This document shows, piece by piece, positions 45,053 to 54,969 of a stretch of 64,000 bases of DNA. The first letter of the stretch is position 1. Each line of letters starts with the position of its first letter. Location: positions 2,709 through 66,708 of the forward strand of contig JALWLW010000008.1 in assembly GCA_027081065.1 (NCBI GenBank). Direction: 5' to 3'. The notes beneath the pieces are model-generated. The model ran no database searches and was not told where the DNA came from. It saw nothing but the letters and a program-made list of their open reading frames with translations. Both the position numbers and the translations under genes were made by a program. This DNA comes from Campylobacteraceae bacterium. Its GTDB lineage: Bacteria > Campylobacterota > Campylobacteria > Campylobacterales > Sulfurovaceae.

Positions 45053-46237
45053 ATGTCAAAAGTTGAATCACCAAATGCTACATATACCCCTTATGAGCAA
45101 ATTGACAAAGAGCAATTAGCCAAAGATATCGAAGCTGTAAAAGAGCAAATTGGTACACCTTCACAAGAAGATTTTCAACATCTATTAAAACTTGAACGTT
45201 GGGGACGTATGGCTACTTTTTCAGGATATGCACTTATTGCATTTCTCTCTTTATTAGAAATTTTTTTTAGCCTCAATGCCCTACTCTTTTGGGGAATTGC
45301 CTTGATAGCTGCTGGGCTTATTAGTACAGGTAATCTTTCCCGTTGGGCAAATGTAACCCATCCCATACTTCATGGGGCTTATGACAAAGTAGCAAATATT
45401 CCTGAACGCTATACCCGTAAACACTTTGCAAAAGGAAGTCGCCGTTATCTTGATTGGCTAGACTGGATAAAACCTGAAGCTTGGTCCTATGAACACAACA
45501 TCATGCACCATTACCATCTAGGTGAAGAGGATGACCCCGATTGTATTCAAAGAACAGCTGGGTGGATTCATACCTCAACAATGCCAATGTATTTACGTTA
45601 TGTTATGGTTTATATCATGATGGGTACATGGAAATTTCTCTATTATGCCCCAAATACCCTTAGAATCTTAGACAATAAAAAACGCAAAGAAGAAGATAAG
45701 CTTACCATTGCTCATATGGAGTGGAATATCAAAAAGAAAAATGGTTTTGAACTTTGGATGGACTATATTTTACCCTATGTGATGATAAAGTTTATTGTTA
45801 TTCCTGCTCTGTTTATTCCTCTAGGCCTAACAGCTGTATTTAATGCCCTCATTATTATCTTAATAGCAGAACTTTTAACCAATTTACACTCTTTTATCGT
45901 CATTGTCCCTAACCATTCAGCTGAAGATATTTACATGTTTGATGAACCTCATGAGGAACAAGGTGAGTTCTACTTGCGTCAAATCATGGGTTCTGTCAAC
46001 TACAACACAGGTGGAGACCTTAGAGACTTTGCTCATGGTTGGTTAAATTACCAAATAGAGCATCACCTCTTTCCCAATCTCCCTCTATTACAATACCAAA
46101 AAATGCAACCTTTAGTCAAAAAAATTTGTCAAAAACACAACCTAGAATATCGTCAAGAATCTGTATTTAAACGGGCAAAAATGACCATTGATTTACTCGT
46201 AGGGAAAACAAAGATGTTAAGGGTTCATGGGGTATAA
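45053..46237 (+). CDS. Fatty acid desaturase-family membrane enzyme
   Basis: 394 residues. Di-iron histidine boxes are visible: HPILHGAYDKV (HxxxH type), EHNIMHHYHLGEEDDPD (HxxHH) and YQIEHHLFPNL (QxxHH). Hydrophobic segments lie at about 58-95 and 235-275. It introduces a double bond into an acyl chain in the membrane; position is unknown. It may support membrane fluidity in the cold, which is a guess. Confidence 0.88.
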   Translation: MSKVESPNATYTPYEQIDKEQLAKDIEAVKEQIGTPSQEDFQHLLKLERWGRMATFSGYALIAFLSLLEIFFSLNALLFWGIALIAAGLISTGNLSRWANVTHPILHGAYDKVANIPERYTRKHFAKGSRRYLDWLDWIKPEAWSYEHNIMHHYHLGEEDDPDCIQRTAGWIHTSTMPMYLRYVMVYIMMGTWKFLYYAPNTLRILDNKKRKEEDKLTIAHMEWNIKKKNGFELWMDYILPYVMIKFIVIPALFIPLGLTAVFNALIIILIAELLTNLHSFIVIVPNHSAEDIYMFDEPHEEQGEFYLRQIMGSVNYNTGGDLRDFAHGWLNYQIEHHLFPNLPLLQYQKMQPLVKKICQKHNLEYRQESVFKRAKMTIDLLVGKTKMLRVHGV

Positions 46238-46266
46238 TCCGAGACTATTATGTTTTAAGGACAGAT

Positions 46267-46956
46267 ATGAGAAAAATCTTATTTTTTATTTTCGTTACCA
46301 GCTATTCAGTTTTTGCAGATGCACTTCCCAAAAGTATTAAAAGTTCCATCAAAGAAGTTTCAAACAATACTGTTAAACTTGCAAATACTGTTCCTGCTGG
46401 GATGAGTGGTATTATTATCCATGACTATGGTAATGGCTTACAAGCAATCACCCATTCAACTATTTCATTAGGAGATGGGAAAGCATCTATTTTAAAAAAT
46501 AAAGCTATTTTACATCCTAATATTCCAGGTATTCAAACAGCTGTAAGCATTGGTGATAGTGTTGTTTTTGGAAACTTCTACCAAAATGCTTTACTCATTG
46601 CTCCTAATCAAACTATCTATAGACAAATAACCAAAAAGTTTAAACGCACATGGACACACCCAGACATGTTTGCCTTAGACTTTATGGAAGAGGGAGAGAC
46701 TCAATTAAGCATGGAAGCTTTAGAGCGTTTTTCTCAAAAAAATCAAATTGGTTTAGTGCTTGTAGTCACCAGTGATAAATTGCTTGTTATTGACCCAATT
46801 TCTCATAAAATAATTGGAAACACCACGATTAAAATCAATGAAACTTCAGCCATGTCCCCTTTTTATGCCAGATTTAAACAGATGGATTTATCCATATTTG
46901 AATTGTCTGAAAAGACCTATACCCCTTACTTCAAATCAGTAGCAGGACTTAAATAA
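46267..46956 (+). CDS. PgbA N-terminal-like secreted protein
   Basis: 229 residues with a signal peptide (about 1-18, FADA). The sequence VKLANTVPAGMSGIIIHDYGNGLQA and the following beta-rich part match, from memory, the N-terminal region of the Helicobacter plasminogen-binding proteins PgbA/PgbB. The neighbouring glcD is also next to pgbA in H. pylori, supporting the call. No Lys-rich tail of the pathogen protein is present. Real function here is unknown. Confidence 0.65.
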   Translation: MRKILFFIFVTSYSVFADALPKSIKSSIKEVSNNTVKLANTVPAGMSGIIIHDYGNGLQAITHSTISLGDGKASILKNKAILHPNIPGIQTAVSIGDSVVFGNFYQNALLIAPNQTIYRQITKKFKRTWTHPDMFALDFMEEGETQLSMEALERFSQKNQIGLVLVVTSDKLLVIDPISHKIIGNTTIKINETSAMSPFYARFKQMDLSIFELSEKTYTPYFKSVAGLK

Positions 46957-46957
46957 A

Positions 46958-48331
46958 ATGATAGATAAAAAACATTTAAAAGCTTTTACAAAGATTGTAG
47001 GGGCTGAAAACATCTACGATGATAAAGCCCACATGATTGCTTACTCGTACGATGCAACCCGAACACGTTATGAACCTGATGCTGTTATTTTTCCTAGACA
47101 TGAACAAGATGTTAGTGAAATTTTAAAATATTGTAATGAACACCTCATTGTTATTACAGCCCGTGGTGCAGGATCTGGCTTTACAGGGGGTGCTTTACCT
47201 GCTAATGGTGGTATTATCTTGGGCATGGAAAAACACATGAACAAGATTTTAGAAGTTGATACCCAAAATATGGTAGCAGTCGTACAACCAGGGGTCATTA
47301 ATAAAGACTTACAAAAACATGTAGAAGAGCTAGGGCTTTTCTACCCACCAGACCCAGCTTCTGAAGACTACTCTACTTTGGGTGGAAATGTAAGCGAAAA
47401 TGCAGGTGGAATGCGTGCAGCAAAATATGGAATCACTAAAGACTACGTCATGGCACTCAAAGCCGTGCGTACCAATGGAGACATTATTCGTGCAGGGAAA
47501 CGTACCATTAAAGATGTCGCAGGATACAACACAGCAGGAATTCTTATTGCATCAGAGGGAACATTGGCTGTCTTAACCGAACTCACTCTCAAGCTCATTC
47601 CTAAACCAAAGTACAAAAAAACCTACATGGGTATTTTCCCAAGCGTTGACAATGCCATGAATGCCGTTTTTAAATCACTCTCAGCTGGAGCGAACCCTGT
47701 TGCCATGGAGTTTTTAGATGCCTTGGTTATTCAAGCTCTCATCGAAAAGCTAGGAGTTGACTTACCTACTGATGCAGGTGCTGTTTTGGTAGGTGATGTA
47801 GATGGAAATGTTCCTGAAGAAGTAGCATTTCAACTCGAAACCCTTGAAGCTTCATTCAAAGAAAATGGAGCAAGTGAATTTAGAATTGCAAAAGATGATG
47901 ATGAAGCTAAAGAGTTATGGTATGCTAGAAAAAATGCATCACAATCCATTACTATTTTTGGAAACAAAAAACTAAACGAAGACATTTCCGTTCCACGTTC
48001 AATGTTACCAGAAGCCCTTGAAGCCATTTATAAATTGGGTGAAAAGTATGGCTTTAAAGTACCATGCTTTGGTCATGCAGGTGACGGAAATATTCATGTA
48101 AATGTCATGATAGACATCTCACAGCTTGACGAAGGTCACAAGTGTATCGAAGAGATTTTCCAACTGGTGGTTGACATGGGTGGAACACTAAGTGGAGAAC
48201 ATGGTATTGGAACTTCAAAAGCCCCTTTTATGGACATTGCTTTTAATGAACAAGAGATTAACCTCTTTAAAGACATTAAAAAATCATTTGACCCTAATAA
48301 TATTTTAAATCCAGGGAAGATGGGGCTCTAA
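46958..48331 (+). CDS. glcD: FAD-linked oxidase, glycolate oxidase GlcD-like
   Basis: 457 residues. The FAD-binding PCMH domain shows TARGAGSGFTGGALP (about 69-83) and PASEDYSTLGGNVSENAGG; the C-terminal oxidase domain ends with FGHAGDGNIHVN and SGEHGIGTSK. Likely oxidises a 2-hydroxyacid such as glycolate or lactate. Starts 2 bases after the preceding stop. Confidence 0.92.
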   Translation: MIDKKHLKAFTKIVGAENIYDDKAHMIAYSYDATRTRYEPDAVIFPRHEQDVSEILKYCNEHLIVITARGAGSGFTGGALPANGGIILGMEKHMNKILEVDTQNMVAVVQPGVINKDLQKHVEELGLFYPPDPASEDYSTLGGNVSENAGGMRAAKYGITKDYVMALKAVRTNGDIIRAGKRTIKDVAGYNTAGILIASEGTLAVLTELTLKLIPKPKYKKTYMGIFPSVDNAMNAVFKSLSAGANPVAMEFLDALVIQALIEKLGVDLPTDAGAVLVGDVDGNVPEEVAFQLETLEASFKENGASEFRIAKDDDEAKELWYARKNASQSITIFGNKKLNEDISVPRSMLPEALEAIYKLGEKYGFKVPCFGHAGDGNIHVNVMIDISQLDEGHKCIEEIFQLVVDMGGTLSGEHGIGTSKAPFMDIAFNEQEINLFKDIKKSFDPNNILNPGKMGL

Positions 48332-48345
48332 GCTCCCCACTTCAC

Positions 48346-48942
48346 TTAAACATCAAGACCATGATAAAGTCTATAAACTTTTCTAATATGATCAGGCTTC
48401 ATTCCTCGTAGTTTCATTTCAGCACGTTCTTCTGCCACATGCTCTTTTTTAATACTTACAAGCATCTCCCATCGTTTTAGTAAAATACTTTTTATTTCTA
48501 ACTCAAAGTCACCACTGTACTCAGGAAACTTTGCATTAAGTTCATCTACAACATCTGAAAAATCTGTAATTTTTATAAGCTCTAACTGCTCTAAGGGATG
48601 CGTTTTATCAACTTCTACAAATTGTGTCCAATGTGCAATTAAAACACCTTTAATATCTTCAGCATAATTCCCTTCAGCATTAGGAAAAGTCTTATTTAAT
48701 ACAGCGACTAAATCTTTAAGTTCTGTAGATTGAAGTACTTTAAGTTCTCCCTCAAAATACTCTAACTCTTCTTCATACTCTCCAGCATCTTCATAAAGTT
48801 TTGCAATTTTAGCTTTGTTTTCTGTTCTATGATTCACTTCATTTTTCTTTTGAGCCTCTAACTCTTCCTTTGTAATACCATAAGACTCTCTAAGCTCTTC
48901 CATTTGCAATTCTAATAAACGTTTTCCTTCTTGACCAGACAT
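48346..48942 (-). CDS. Hypothetical protein with an internal duplication
   Basis: 198 residues. A charged helical N-terminus (about 1-75, coiled-coil-like) is followed by two ~50-residue copies: FPNAEGNYAEDIKGVLIAHW, then FPEYSGDFELEIKSILLKRW. Soluble; not recognised. It converges on glcD with 14 bases between stops. Confidence 0.65.
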   Translation of the reverse strand: MSGQEGKRLLELQMEELRESYGITKEELEAQKKNEVNHRTENKAKIAKLYEDAGEYEEELEYFEGELKVLQSTELKDLVAVLNKTFPNAEGNYAEDIKGVLIAHWTQFVEVDKTHPLEQLELIKITDFSDVVDELNAKFPEYSGDFELEIKSILLKRWEMLVSIKKEHVAEERAEMKLRGMKPDHIRKVYRLYHGLDV

Positions 48943-49016
48943 TTTTCATGTACTCCACTATAATATTTTTAGCATAGTATAACATACAGTAAGTCGACTT
49001 TAGCTATGATAAACCT

Positions 49017-49856
49017 ATGAATAAACCCATTAATACAAAGCACCTCCTTAAAGGTTACTATATTTTTATACGAGATTTTCTCTCAGCTCTTTTTGAAGAT
49101 AAACTTAGCTATTACTCTGCTAGTCTTAGTTTCTATACCCTTTTTTCTATCATTCCTCTTTTGGTTATTATTTTATCTATCTTTACAAATTTACCACTAT
49201 TTGAAGATGTTTACAATGGAATACAAACCCTACTCTTTGAGAATCTTATGCCCACACACTCAAAAGAGATATTACTACATATAAATGGTTTTGTTGAAAA
49301 CTCCGGAAAATTAGGGATGGTAGGTGTTACTTATGTACTTTTCGCTTCCATGATGTTCTTTAAAAACTATGACTATATTGTTAATGACATCTTTAAATCT
49401 AGAAGAAGAAGCTTTTGGTCATCTGTTACTGTCTACTGGACACTTGTCACACTCACACCAATTATGATGGTACTTTCATTTTATGTTTCAACACAAATTC
49501 AAGTTATTTTGGACAAAAACCAATTTACCAATGGAATTCAAGTACTTAAAATTTTACCATTTTTTATTATTTGGTCTATTTTTTACCTCACTTATAAAAT
49601 ATCTGCCAATGCAAAAATTTCAAACAAAGCTGCAGGAGTAAGTTCTTTTATCGCCTCACTGGCATGGTATATTGCTAAAAGTGGATTTATTTTTTACGTT
49701 CTTCATAACAAAACTTATATGAGTATTTATGGAGGGCTAAGTACCCTACTCTTCTTTTTCTTATGGATTTATATCTCATGGGCTATTTTCTTACATGGTT
49801 TAAAATTTTGCTATTTACTTGATGAAGAAGAGGATGAGATAGAAGCAATAAAGTAA
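49017..49856 (+). CDS. yihY: YihY/BrkB-family membrane protein
   Basis: 279 residues with about six membrane helices. The N-terminal LSYYSASLSFYTLFSIIPLLVI and the C-terminal YGGLSTLLFFFLWIYISWAIFLHG are typical of the YihY/UPF0761 family, formerly called RNase BN in error. Function is unknown. The last codons form one arm of a terminator hairpin. Confidence 0.87.
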   Translation: MNKPINTKHLLKGYYIFIRDFLSALFEDKLSYYSASLSFYTLFSIIPLLVIILSIFTNLPLFEDVYNGIQTLLFENLMPTHSKEILLHINGFVENSGKLGMVGVTYVLFASMMFFKNYDYIVNDIFKSRRRSFWSSVTVYWTLVTLTPIMMVLSFYVSTQIQVILDKNQFTNGIQVLKILPFFIIWSIFYLTYKISANAKISNKAAGVSSFIASLAWYIAKSGFIFYVLHNKTYMSIYGGLSTLLFFFLWIYISWAIFLHGLKFCYLLDEEEDEIEAIK

Positions 49857-49872
49857 TTTCATTGCTTCTATC
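49838..49872. terminator. Bidirectional terminator between yihY and dgkA
   Basis: GATAGAAGCAAT (49838-49849) and ATTGCTTCTATC (49861-49872) pair over 12 bp with an 11-base loop. The arms overlap the ends of both convergent coding sequences (stops at 49856 and 49868). Confidence 0.65.
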
Positions 49873-50236
49873 CATTAAAATAATTCAACCCTACCATTAC
49901 CCAACATATAATATGTAGAGTAACCGTAAAAAGTACAGCTGTAGCACCTATATCTTTAGCAGCTTTTGCCAAAGGATGAATCTCTTTTGTTACCAAATCT
50001 ACCACATTTTCTACAGCAGAGTTCAGTAACTCTACGATCATAATCATAAAGTAAGTAATCACTAAAACCAATTTATAAATCAGCTCCAAAGGTAATAGAT
50101 AAATAGCTGGAAAAACAATCAATGCAATTAATAATTCTAATTTAAAAGAAGTCTCCGTTTTCACAGCATGTGCTAATCCAGCTAAAGCATAAGAAGCATT
50201 TTTAAATAAAGTATATTTTGGTTTATTATTTAACAT
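49868..50236 (-). CDS. dgkA: Diacylglycerol kinase
   Basis: 122 residues with three membrane helices. The DgkA catalytic segment MIMIVELLNSAVENVVDLVTKEIHPLAK is clear, and KDIGATAVL follows. Phosphorylates diacylglycerol (or undecaprenol in some bacteria) in the inner membrane. It is 3 bases after the DUF1439-like gene. Confidence 0.93.
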   Translation of the reverse strand: MLNNKPKYTLFKNASYALAGLAHAVKTETSFKLELLIALIVFPAIYLLPLELIYKLVLVITYFMIMIVELLNSAVENVVDLVTKEIHPLAKAAKDIGATAVLFTVTLHIICWVMVGLNYFNG

Positions 50237-50239
50237 TAA

Positions 50240-50800
50240 TTACAAACCAAATGTTAAAAATATTTGACCATTACGTACATCAATCCCACGAACAAAACCT
50301 GTCCCTATTCCTGCTTCTGAAATGTTATAAATGGGTTTTTTAGAGATAGTCTCAGCAATTAATAAACCTAAAGCATTTCTCATATCATTGGTCAAATACT
50401 TAGACAAAGAAAAGTCTTGAAACTTCAACTCTTGTACCATGGGGTTTGCTAAATATAAGTTCTTAGTTTTAGGATCAAAGCGTACACCTGATGAAAGTTT
50501 TAGAGAGCCTCCTAAACCATTTGGCATTAACATACTAGTAATGTTAAAACCTGTACCGATAGATAATTTATCTGTACCTTCTTGACCCAAAATATTAGGA
50601 TCTAACATTTCAACTGTTCCAAAACTACGACTCTCTTTCAATGGGAACTGCTTGGCTAAAGTAGAATTTATCATGCCCATAGGTACAGCTATTGAATACC
50701 CTCGACCTTGTGGGTCAACTCCAACACATCCTGTAAAAGACCCTATCATAAGCCCTAATGCCACCAAAAGTGACCTCTTTAAAATATTTTTCATTTTCAT
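50240..50800 (-). CDS. DUF1439-like lipoprotein
   Basis: 186 residues. A signal ends in MIGSFTGC (lipobox cysteine near 25), followed by a beta-rich domain with FPLKESRSFGTVEMLDPNI and the C-terminal VRNGQIFLTFG, which resembles DUF1439 (YceB) lipoproteins. It is probably anchored in the outer membrane. Function unknown. It precedes dgkA by 3 bases. Confidence 0.7.
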   Translation of the reverse strand: MKMKNILKRSLLVALGLMIGSFTGCVGVDPQGRGYSIAVPMGMINSTLAKQFPLKESRSFGTVEMLDPNILGQEGTDKLSIGTGFNITSMLMPNGLGGSLKLSSGVRFDPKTKNLYLANPMVQELKFQDFSLSKYLTNDMRNALGLLIAETISKKPIYNISEAGIGTGFVRGIDVRNGQIFLTFGL

Positions 50801-50817
50801 CCTTATTAATTTTATAA

Positions 50818-52701
50818 TTATTCTATACCATGTTTCTTATTGTAGGCTTTAATTTTACGAAGATAGGCTGCACGTTTTTTAATTCTTACAGCTTCTCGTT
50901 TTGCTAAATGTCTTCTCGCTAAAGCTTGATCTACTTCTAGATAATTCTCTTTAACCATTTCACCTATAATTCTTTGAAACGTAGGTGCTGCTGTTTGTGA
51001 AGCAAAATAGACTTTTTTAGGTTTAATAACAAAAACACCAAGCGTATACTTATGTCCTTTTTTATCATTAACAAAACCAAAAAAACTACTATGATACTTT
51101 TCAACATAGCGTCCTCGTTCAGAAATATGTGCTGTCCCTGTTTTCCCACCAACCTCTAAACCATCATATTGTGCAGCTGTCCCTGTTCCTCTATTTACTG
51201 TCGCTTGTAACATATCATTAATAATTCGAGCTGTCTTCACCGAACAAGCTTGAAGTGATGCCACTTCAATAGGGTTAGCATATAACTTACCATGACTATC
51301 ACTTAAGTGACTTACAATTTTAGGGGTAACAGCAATCCCATCATTATTGAAAGCAGAATAAGCCTTCATGAGTTGCATAAAATTACTCAACATTCCATAA
51401 CCATAAGCAGTATTGGCTGCATGAACTTTATAATTAAATAGATGAGCAGCTTTAATTCTTCCACTTAACTCTTTTGATAAATCAATTCCTGAACGTTCAC
51501 CCAAGCCAAACTTCTTCCACCCTGCATGAAGTTCTTGACCTGAAAGTCTCCATGCTATCTTTGCAATTCCAATATTTGAGGAGTACATAATAATACCTTT
51601 TGGTGTTAATGCTTTAAAAAAATCATCATCTGAAATAGTATAATTATTGGTTACTTTTAATTTTCCTCCTAAATAAATTTGCTTAGAGAGATTCACCTTA
51701 TTATTATCTAAAGCGATTGCCATAGTTAAAGGTTTTATTACCGATCCTGGTTCATATAAATATTCTGAAAAATTAGGATTTAAAGCTTTAACATCTTCTT
51801 GCCGTATATGCTTAGGGTCAAATCGTTCAGATGTTGCCAGTGCCAACAGATTACCTGTTTGAGAGTCCATCACAGCAGCCATAACCTCTTCAGCAGCTGT
51901 TTGTTCTTTCATCTCATCAAGTATCCTCTCTACTTTTTTCTGAAAAGAGAGTTTCATGTTCAAATGCAAATTCATTCCATCAACTCTCTTTGTCTCTTTA
52001 CTCTCTCCTGTTAACAATGGTGTACTCAAGGCATCTGATTTCCCCTGAACAATACCACTATTACCAGCTAAAAGATAAGGTCTGTAGGCTCTTTCTAAGC
52101 CTTTAATTCCTTTAGAAATTTTATAAGATTCACCTTCTGGACGAACATAACCAACAACAGGTGTCAAAATATTTTTATGAGGGAAATATCTTTGTTCAGC
52201 AGAAGGTACAATATCTAAACCAAAAACAATATGAGGTTTCGATGGATTCAATGGACGAAAAATTTTAAGTTTTTGCATTTTATATGCCAACGATTTTAAA
52301 TCACTCGCTAAGCGATAGTCTAAATTATCTGTTAAAATCACATGATGTCTAATCATTTTCCCTGACTTACTTACAAACTTAGAAGCCACTTCCTCTTCTG
52401 TAAGCCCAGAATAGATAGAAAAGAGTTTAATAAACAATGCTTTTTTCTTAGGGTCAATACTTTGAGCATTCACCTCAGCACGAAAGACTTTAGTACTATA
52501 GGCAACAATAAAATTATCAGCTGAAATTATATTTCCACGAAGTGCTTTATTTTCAAGCTTTACTATTTTAGTCTGTAATGCCCCACTCGTTCCAAGTTTT
52601 TGTGCAAGGTTTAGCAAAAAAATCAAAAAAAGTATAAATATTACAATAAAAAGAGACAATAATATGGCCGAACGATAACGTATCATTTTATTTTTTTGCA
52701 T
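50818..52701 (-). CDS. ftsI: Penicillin-binding protein 2/FtsI-type transpeptidase
   Basis: 627 residues. Membrane anchor at about 10-35, pedestal domain, then transpeptidase with SVIK at 320-323, SSN at 374-376 and KTGT at 520-523. Cross-links septal peptidoglycan. A basic tail (about 595-627, RRHLAKREAVRIKKRA) follows. Divergent from ftsW with 97 bases between the annotated starts. PBP2 (elongation) cannot be fully excluded, but ftsW proximity favours FtsI. Confidence 0.9.
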   Translation of the reverse strand: MQKNKMIRYRSAILLSLFIVIFILFLIFLLNLAQKLGTSGALQTKIVKLENKALRGNIISADNFIVAYSTKVFRAEVNAQSIDPKKKALFIKLFSIYSGLTEEEVASKFVSKSGKMIRHHVILTDNLDYRLASDLKSLAYKMQKLKIFRPLNPSKPHIVFGLDIVPSAEQRYFPHKNILTPVVGYVRPEGESYKISKGIKGLERAYRPYLLAGNSGIVQGKSDALSTPLLTGESKETKRVDGMNLHLNMKLSFQKKVERILDEMKEQTAAEEVMAAVMDSQTGNLLALATSERFDPKHIRQEDVKALNPNFSEYLYEPGSVIKPLTMAIALDNNKVNLSKQIYLGGKLKVTNNYTISDDDFFKALTPKGIIMYSSNIGIAKIAWRLSGQELHAGWKKFGLGERSGIDLSKELSGRIKAAHLFNYKVHAANTAYGYGMLSNFMQLMKAYSAFNNDGIAVTPKIVSHLSDSHGKLYANPIEVASLQACSVKTARIINDMLQATVNRGTGTAAQYDGLEVGGKTGTAHISERGRYVEKYHSSFFGFVNDKKGHKYTLGVFVIKPKKVYFASQTAAPTFQRIIGEMVKENYLEVDQALARRHLAKREAVRIKKRAAYLRKIKAYNKKHGIE

Positions 52702-52762
52702 ATTAACCTTTATTAAATAAAGTTTGTTTTAAACAAACAAACAAATTTTACTAAAATTCTGA

Positions 52763-52768
52763 TAAAAT
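52763..52768 (+). promoter_or_regulatory. Candidate -10 box upstream of ftsW
   Basis: TAAAAT at 52763-52768 in GATAAAATATG. A transcript from it would begin after the ATG at 52769, which favours the ATG at 52799 as the ftsW start. Confidence 0.35.
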
Positions 52769-52798
52769 ATGCCCACAAAACAATTAAAGAATATACTT

Positions 52799-53917
52799 AT
52801 GATAGATAAACCTCTCTTTGGCGCAACAATAATCCTTTTAATCCTAGGATTAATCATGTCGTACTCTCTTTCAAGTTATGCTGTACTAAAGTTTCATTAC
52901 CAAGACATGCATTTCTTCATACGACAATTTGTTGCTGTCTTAATTGGTATTGTATTGATGATTACACTCAGTAAACTCGACCCAGATAAATGGTTTAAAC
53001 CCATAGGACTTCTACTCTTTTTTAGCTTTCTTTTCATTTTACTTATTATGCCTTTCCTCTCAGAATCCATTGTAAGAACAATTGGAGGAGCAAAACGTTG
53101 GATTAATTTGGGTTCAGTCTCTATTACTCCTGTAGAGTTTTATAAAATTGGTTTTATTATGTTTATCTCATGGTCTTTGGTTAGAACCAGACTCACTCGA
53201 GGGAAAATGACTTTAAAATCAGAAATCAAAATTTTTATTCCCTACATTATTATTTTAATCATTAGTACCCTACTTATTGCTGTATTTCAAAAAGATTTAG
53301 GGCAGACTGTTGTACTCTCCTTAACGCTTGGTATTCTATTTTTATTAGTAGGCAGTAGCTTTAGATTTTTCTCCTTACTTGTGGGACTAGGTCTCTCAGC
53401 ATTTACAGTACTCATCATAACCCAACCCCATCGAATTAAACGCATTAAAGAGTGGTTTCTCTCTTTTAACAATGAGAGTAACCGATTAGAAACCTACCAA
53501 ATATCAAACTCCATAGATGCCATACGAAATGGAGGATTTTGGGGACAAGGCTTAGGGAATGGACAATATAAGCTCGGTCATCTCTCTGAAGTTAATACTG
53601 ACTTTATTTTAGCTGGTATTGCAGAAGAATTAGGCTTTATCACCATTATCTTTATTACCTTTCTTATGTTCTTTATTATTTTTAGAATTTTTAAAATCGC
53701 TGCTAAAGTAGATAACCCGACTTATTATCTTTTTTGTGTAGGAGCAGCCCTTTTGATTGCATTCTCATTTCTTATCAACTCTTTTGGTATTTCAGGCATT
53801 ACCCCTATTAAAGGTATTGCTGTACCATTCTTAAGTTATGGTGGTTCACAAGTTATTGCTTCAGCCTTAAGTATTGGACTAGTACTCATGATTTCTAAAA
53901 AAGTACAAAGGAGCTAA
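52799..53917 (+). CDS. ftsW: Cell division lipid II flippase/polymerase FtsW
   Basis: 372 residues from MIDKPLFGATI; an in-frame ATG 30 bases upstream (MPTKQLKN) is possible but has no ribosome site and abuts a -10. About ten membrane helices of the SEDS family; the FtsW/RodA signature FVFKTGVKA-like region is replaced by the typical GITPIKGIAVPFLSYGGSQ near the C-terminus, and HFFIRQFVAVLIG near the N-terminus. It polymerises septal glycan with FtsI. murG starts 1 base after its stop. Confidence 0.92.
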   Translation: MIDKPLFGATIILLILGLIMSYSLSSYAVLKFHYQDMHFFIRQFVAVLIGIVLMITLSKLDPDKWFKPIGLLLFFSFLFILLIMPFLSESIVRTIGGAKRWINLGSVSITPVEFYKIGFIMFISWSLVRTRLTRGKMTLKSEIKIFIPYIIILIISTLLIAVFQKDLGQTVVLSLTLGILFLLVGSSFRFFSLLVGLGLSAFTVLIITQPHRIKRIKEWFLSFNNESNRLETYQISNSIDAIRNGGFWGQGLGNGQYKLGHLSEVNTDFILAGIAEELGFITIIFITFLMFFIIFRIFKIAAKVDNPTYYLFCVGAALLIAFSFLINSFGISGITPIKGIAVPFLSYGGSQVIASALSIGLVLMISKKVQRS

Positions 53918-53918
53918 A

Positions 53919-54929
53919 ATGAGCATTGTCATGACAGGTGGAGGAACGGGTGGTCACCTTACAATTATTAAAGCTGTGAAAGAACATTTAACAGCTGAAA
54001 ATCTCATTTATATTGGTTCAACAAAAGGACAAGACCAAGCATGGTTTAAAAAAGACACTCAATTTCAAAGTACCCACTTTTTAAATACCCAAGGTGTAGT
54101 AAATCAAGGTCTTATAGGTAAAGTAAAATCTCTTTTTATGCTTATCAGTGCAACCCTAAAAGCCAGAAAAATACTTAAACAAGCAAAAGCTAAAGTTGTC
54201 TTTTCTGTTGGAGGATTTTCAGCAGCACCCACCTCTTTTGCAGCCATAACATTAGGTATTCCTCTAGTCATTCATGAACAAAATGCAGCCATTGGTTCAC
54301 TCAACAAACTTTTACGTTCACGTGCTAAAGCTTTTATCTCTTCTTATGAAGAACATAGCCCCATTAAGGCCTACCCAATTAAAAACGAATATTTTGAAAA
54401 GTCACGTATACGAGATGAAATTAAAACCATTATTTTTTTAGGGGGTTCACAAGGAGCAAAAGCCATTAATGCACTTGCACTCAAACTCGCACCAACACTT
54501 AAAGAGAAAAATATAAAGATTATCCATCAAGCAGGTGAAAGAAATATAGAAGAGGTTCAAAAAGCCTATAAATCAATTGGTATAGAAGCAGACGTTTTTG
54601 GCTTTACCCCCAAACTCTCTTCTTTCATGGAACAAGCAGACTTTGCCATTGCACGTTCTGGAGCATCTACTCTTTGGGAACTCTCAGCTATGGCTTGTCC
54701 TGCACTCTACATTCCTTACCCTTATGCAGCAGGTGACCATCAGTTTTACAATGCTAAGTTCTTAGAAGAGCTAGATGTCGCATGGATTATGCGTGAAAAG
54801 GAACTTAACATCAATAAAATTATTGAACTTTTAGAAGAAAAGTTAAAAATAAAAAGTGAAAAACTCCAAAAAATAATAGAAAAAGATGGAGCTTTACAAA
54901 TTGCTGAACTTTTGAAAAAGATTATTTAA
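53919..54929 (+). CDS. murG: UDP-GlcNAc:lipid I GlcNAc transferase
   Basis: 336 residues. MurG makes lipid II on the cytoplasmic face. Motifs: TGGGTGGHL at the N-terminus, FLGGSQGAKAINAL and ARSGASTLWELSAMACPALYIPYPYAAGDHQ at the nucleotide-binding domain. AAAGGAGC just before the ATG. Cotranscribed with ftsW. Confidence 0.96.
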   Translation: MSIVMTGGGTGGHLTIIKAVKEHLTAENLIYIGSTKGQDQAWFKKDTQFQSTHFLNTQGVVNQGLIGKVKSLFMLISATLKARKILKQAKAKVVFSVGGFSAAPTSFAAITLGIPLVIHEQNAAIGSLNKLLRSRAKAFISSYEEHSPIKAYPIKNEYFEKSRIRDEIKTIIFLGGSQGAKAINALALKLAPTLKEKNIKIIHQAGERNIEEVQKAYKSIGIEADVFGFTPKLSSFMEQADFAIARSGASTLWELSAMACPALYIPYPYAAGDHQFYNAKFLEELDVAWIMREKELNINKIIELLEEKLKIKSEKLQKIIEKDGALQIAELLKKII

Positions 54930-54957
54930 AAACAGCCATTATTAAACCTAACTTAGC

Positions 54958-54963
54958 TATAAT
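54958..54963 (+). promoter_or_regulatory. Promoter -10 box of the rpsB leader
   Basis: TATAAT at 54958-54963 (context TTAGCTATAATCCC), implying a start near 54970. This would give an unusually long ~185-base leader before rpsB. Confidence 0.55.
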
Positions 54964-54969
54964 CCCGAG

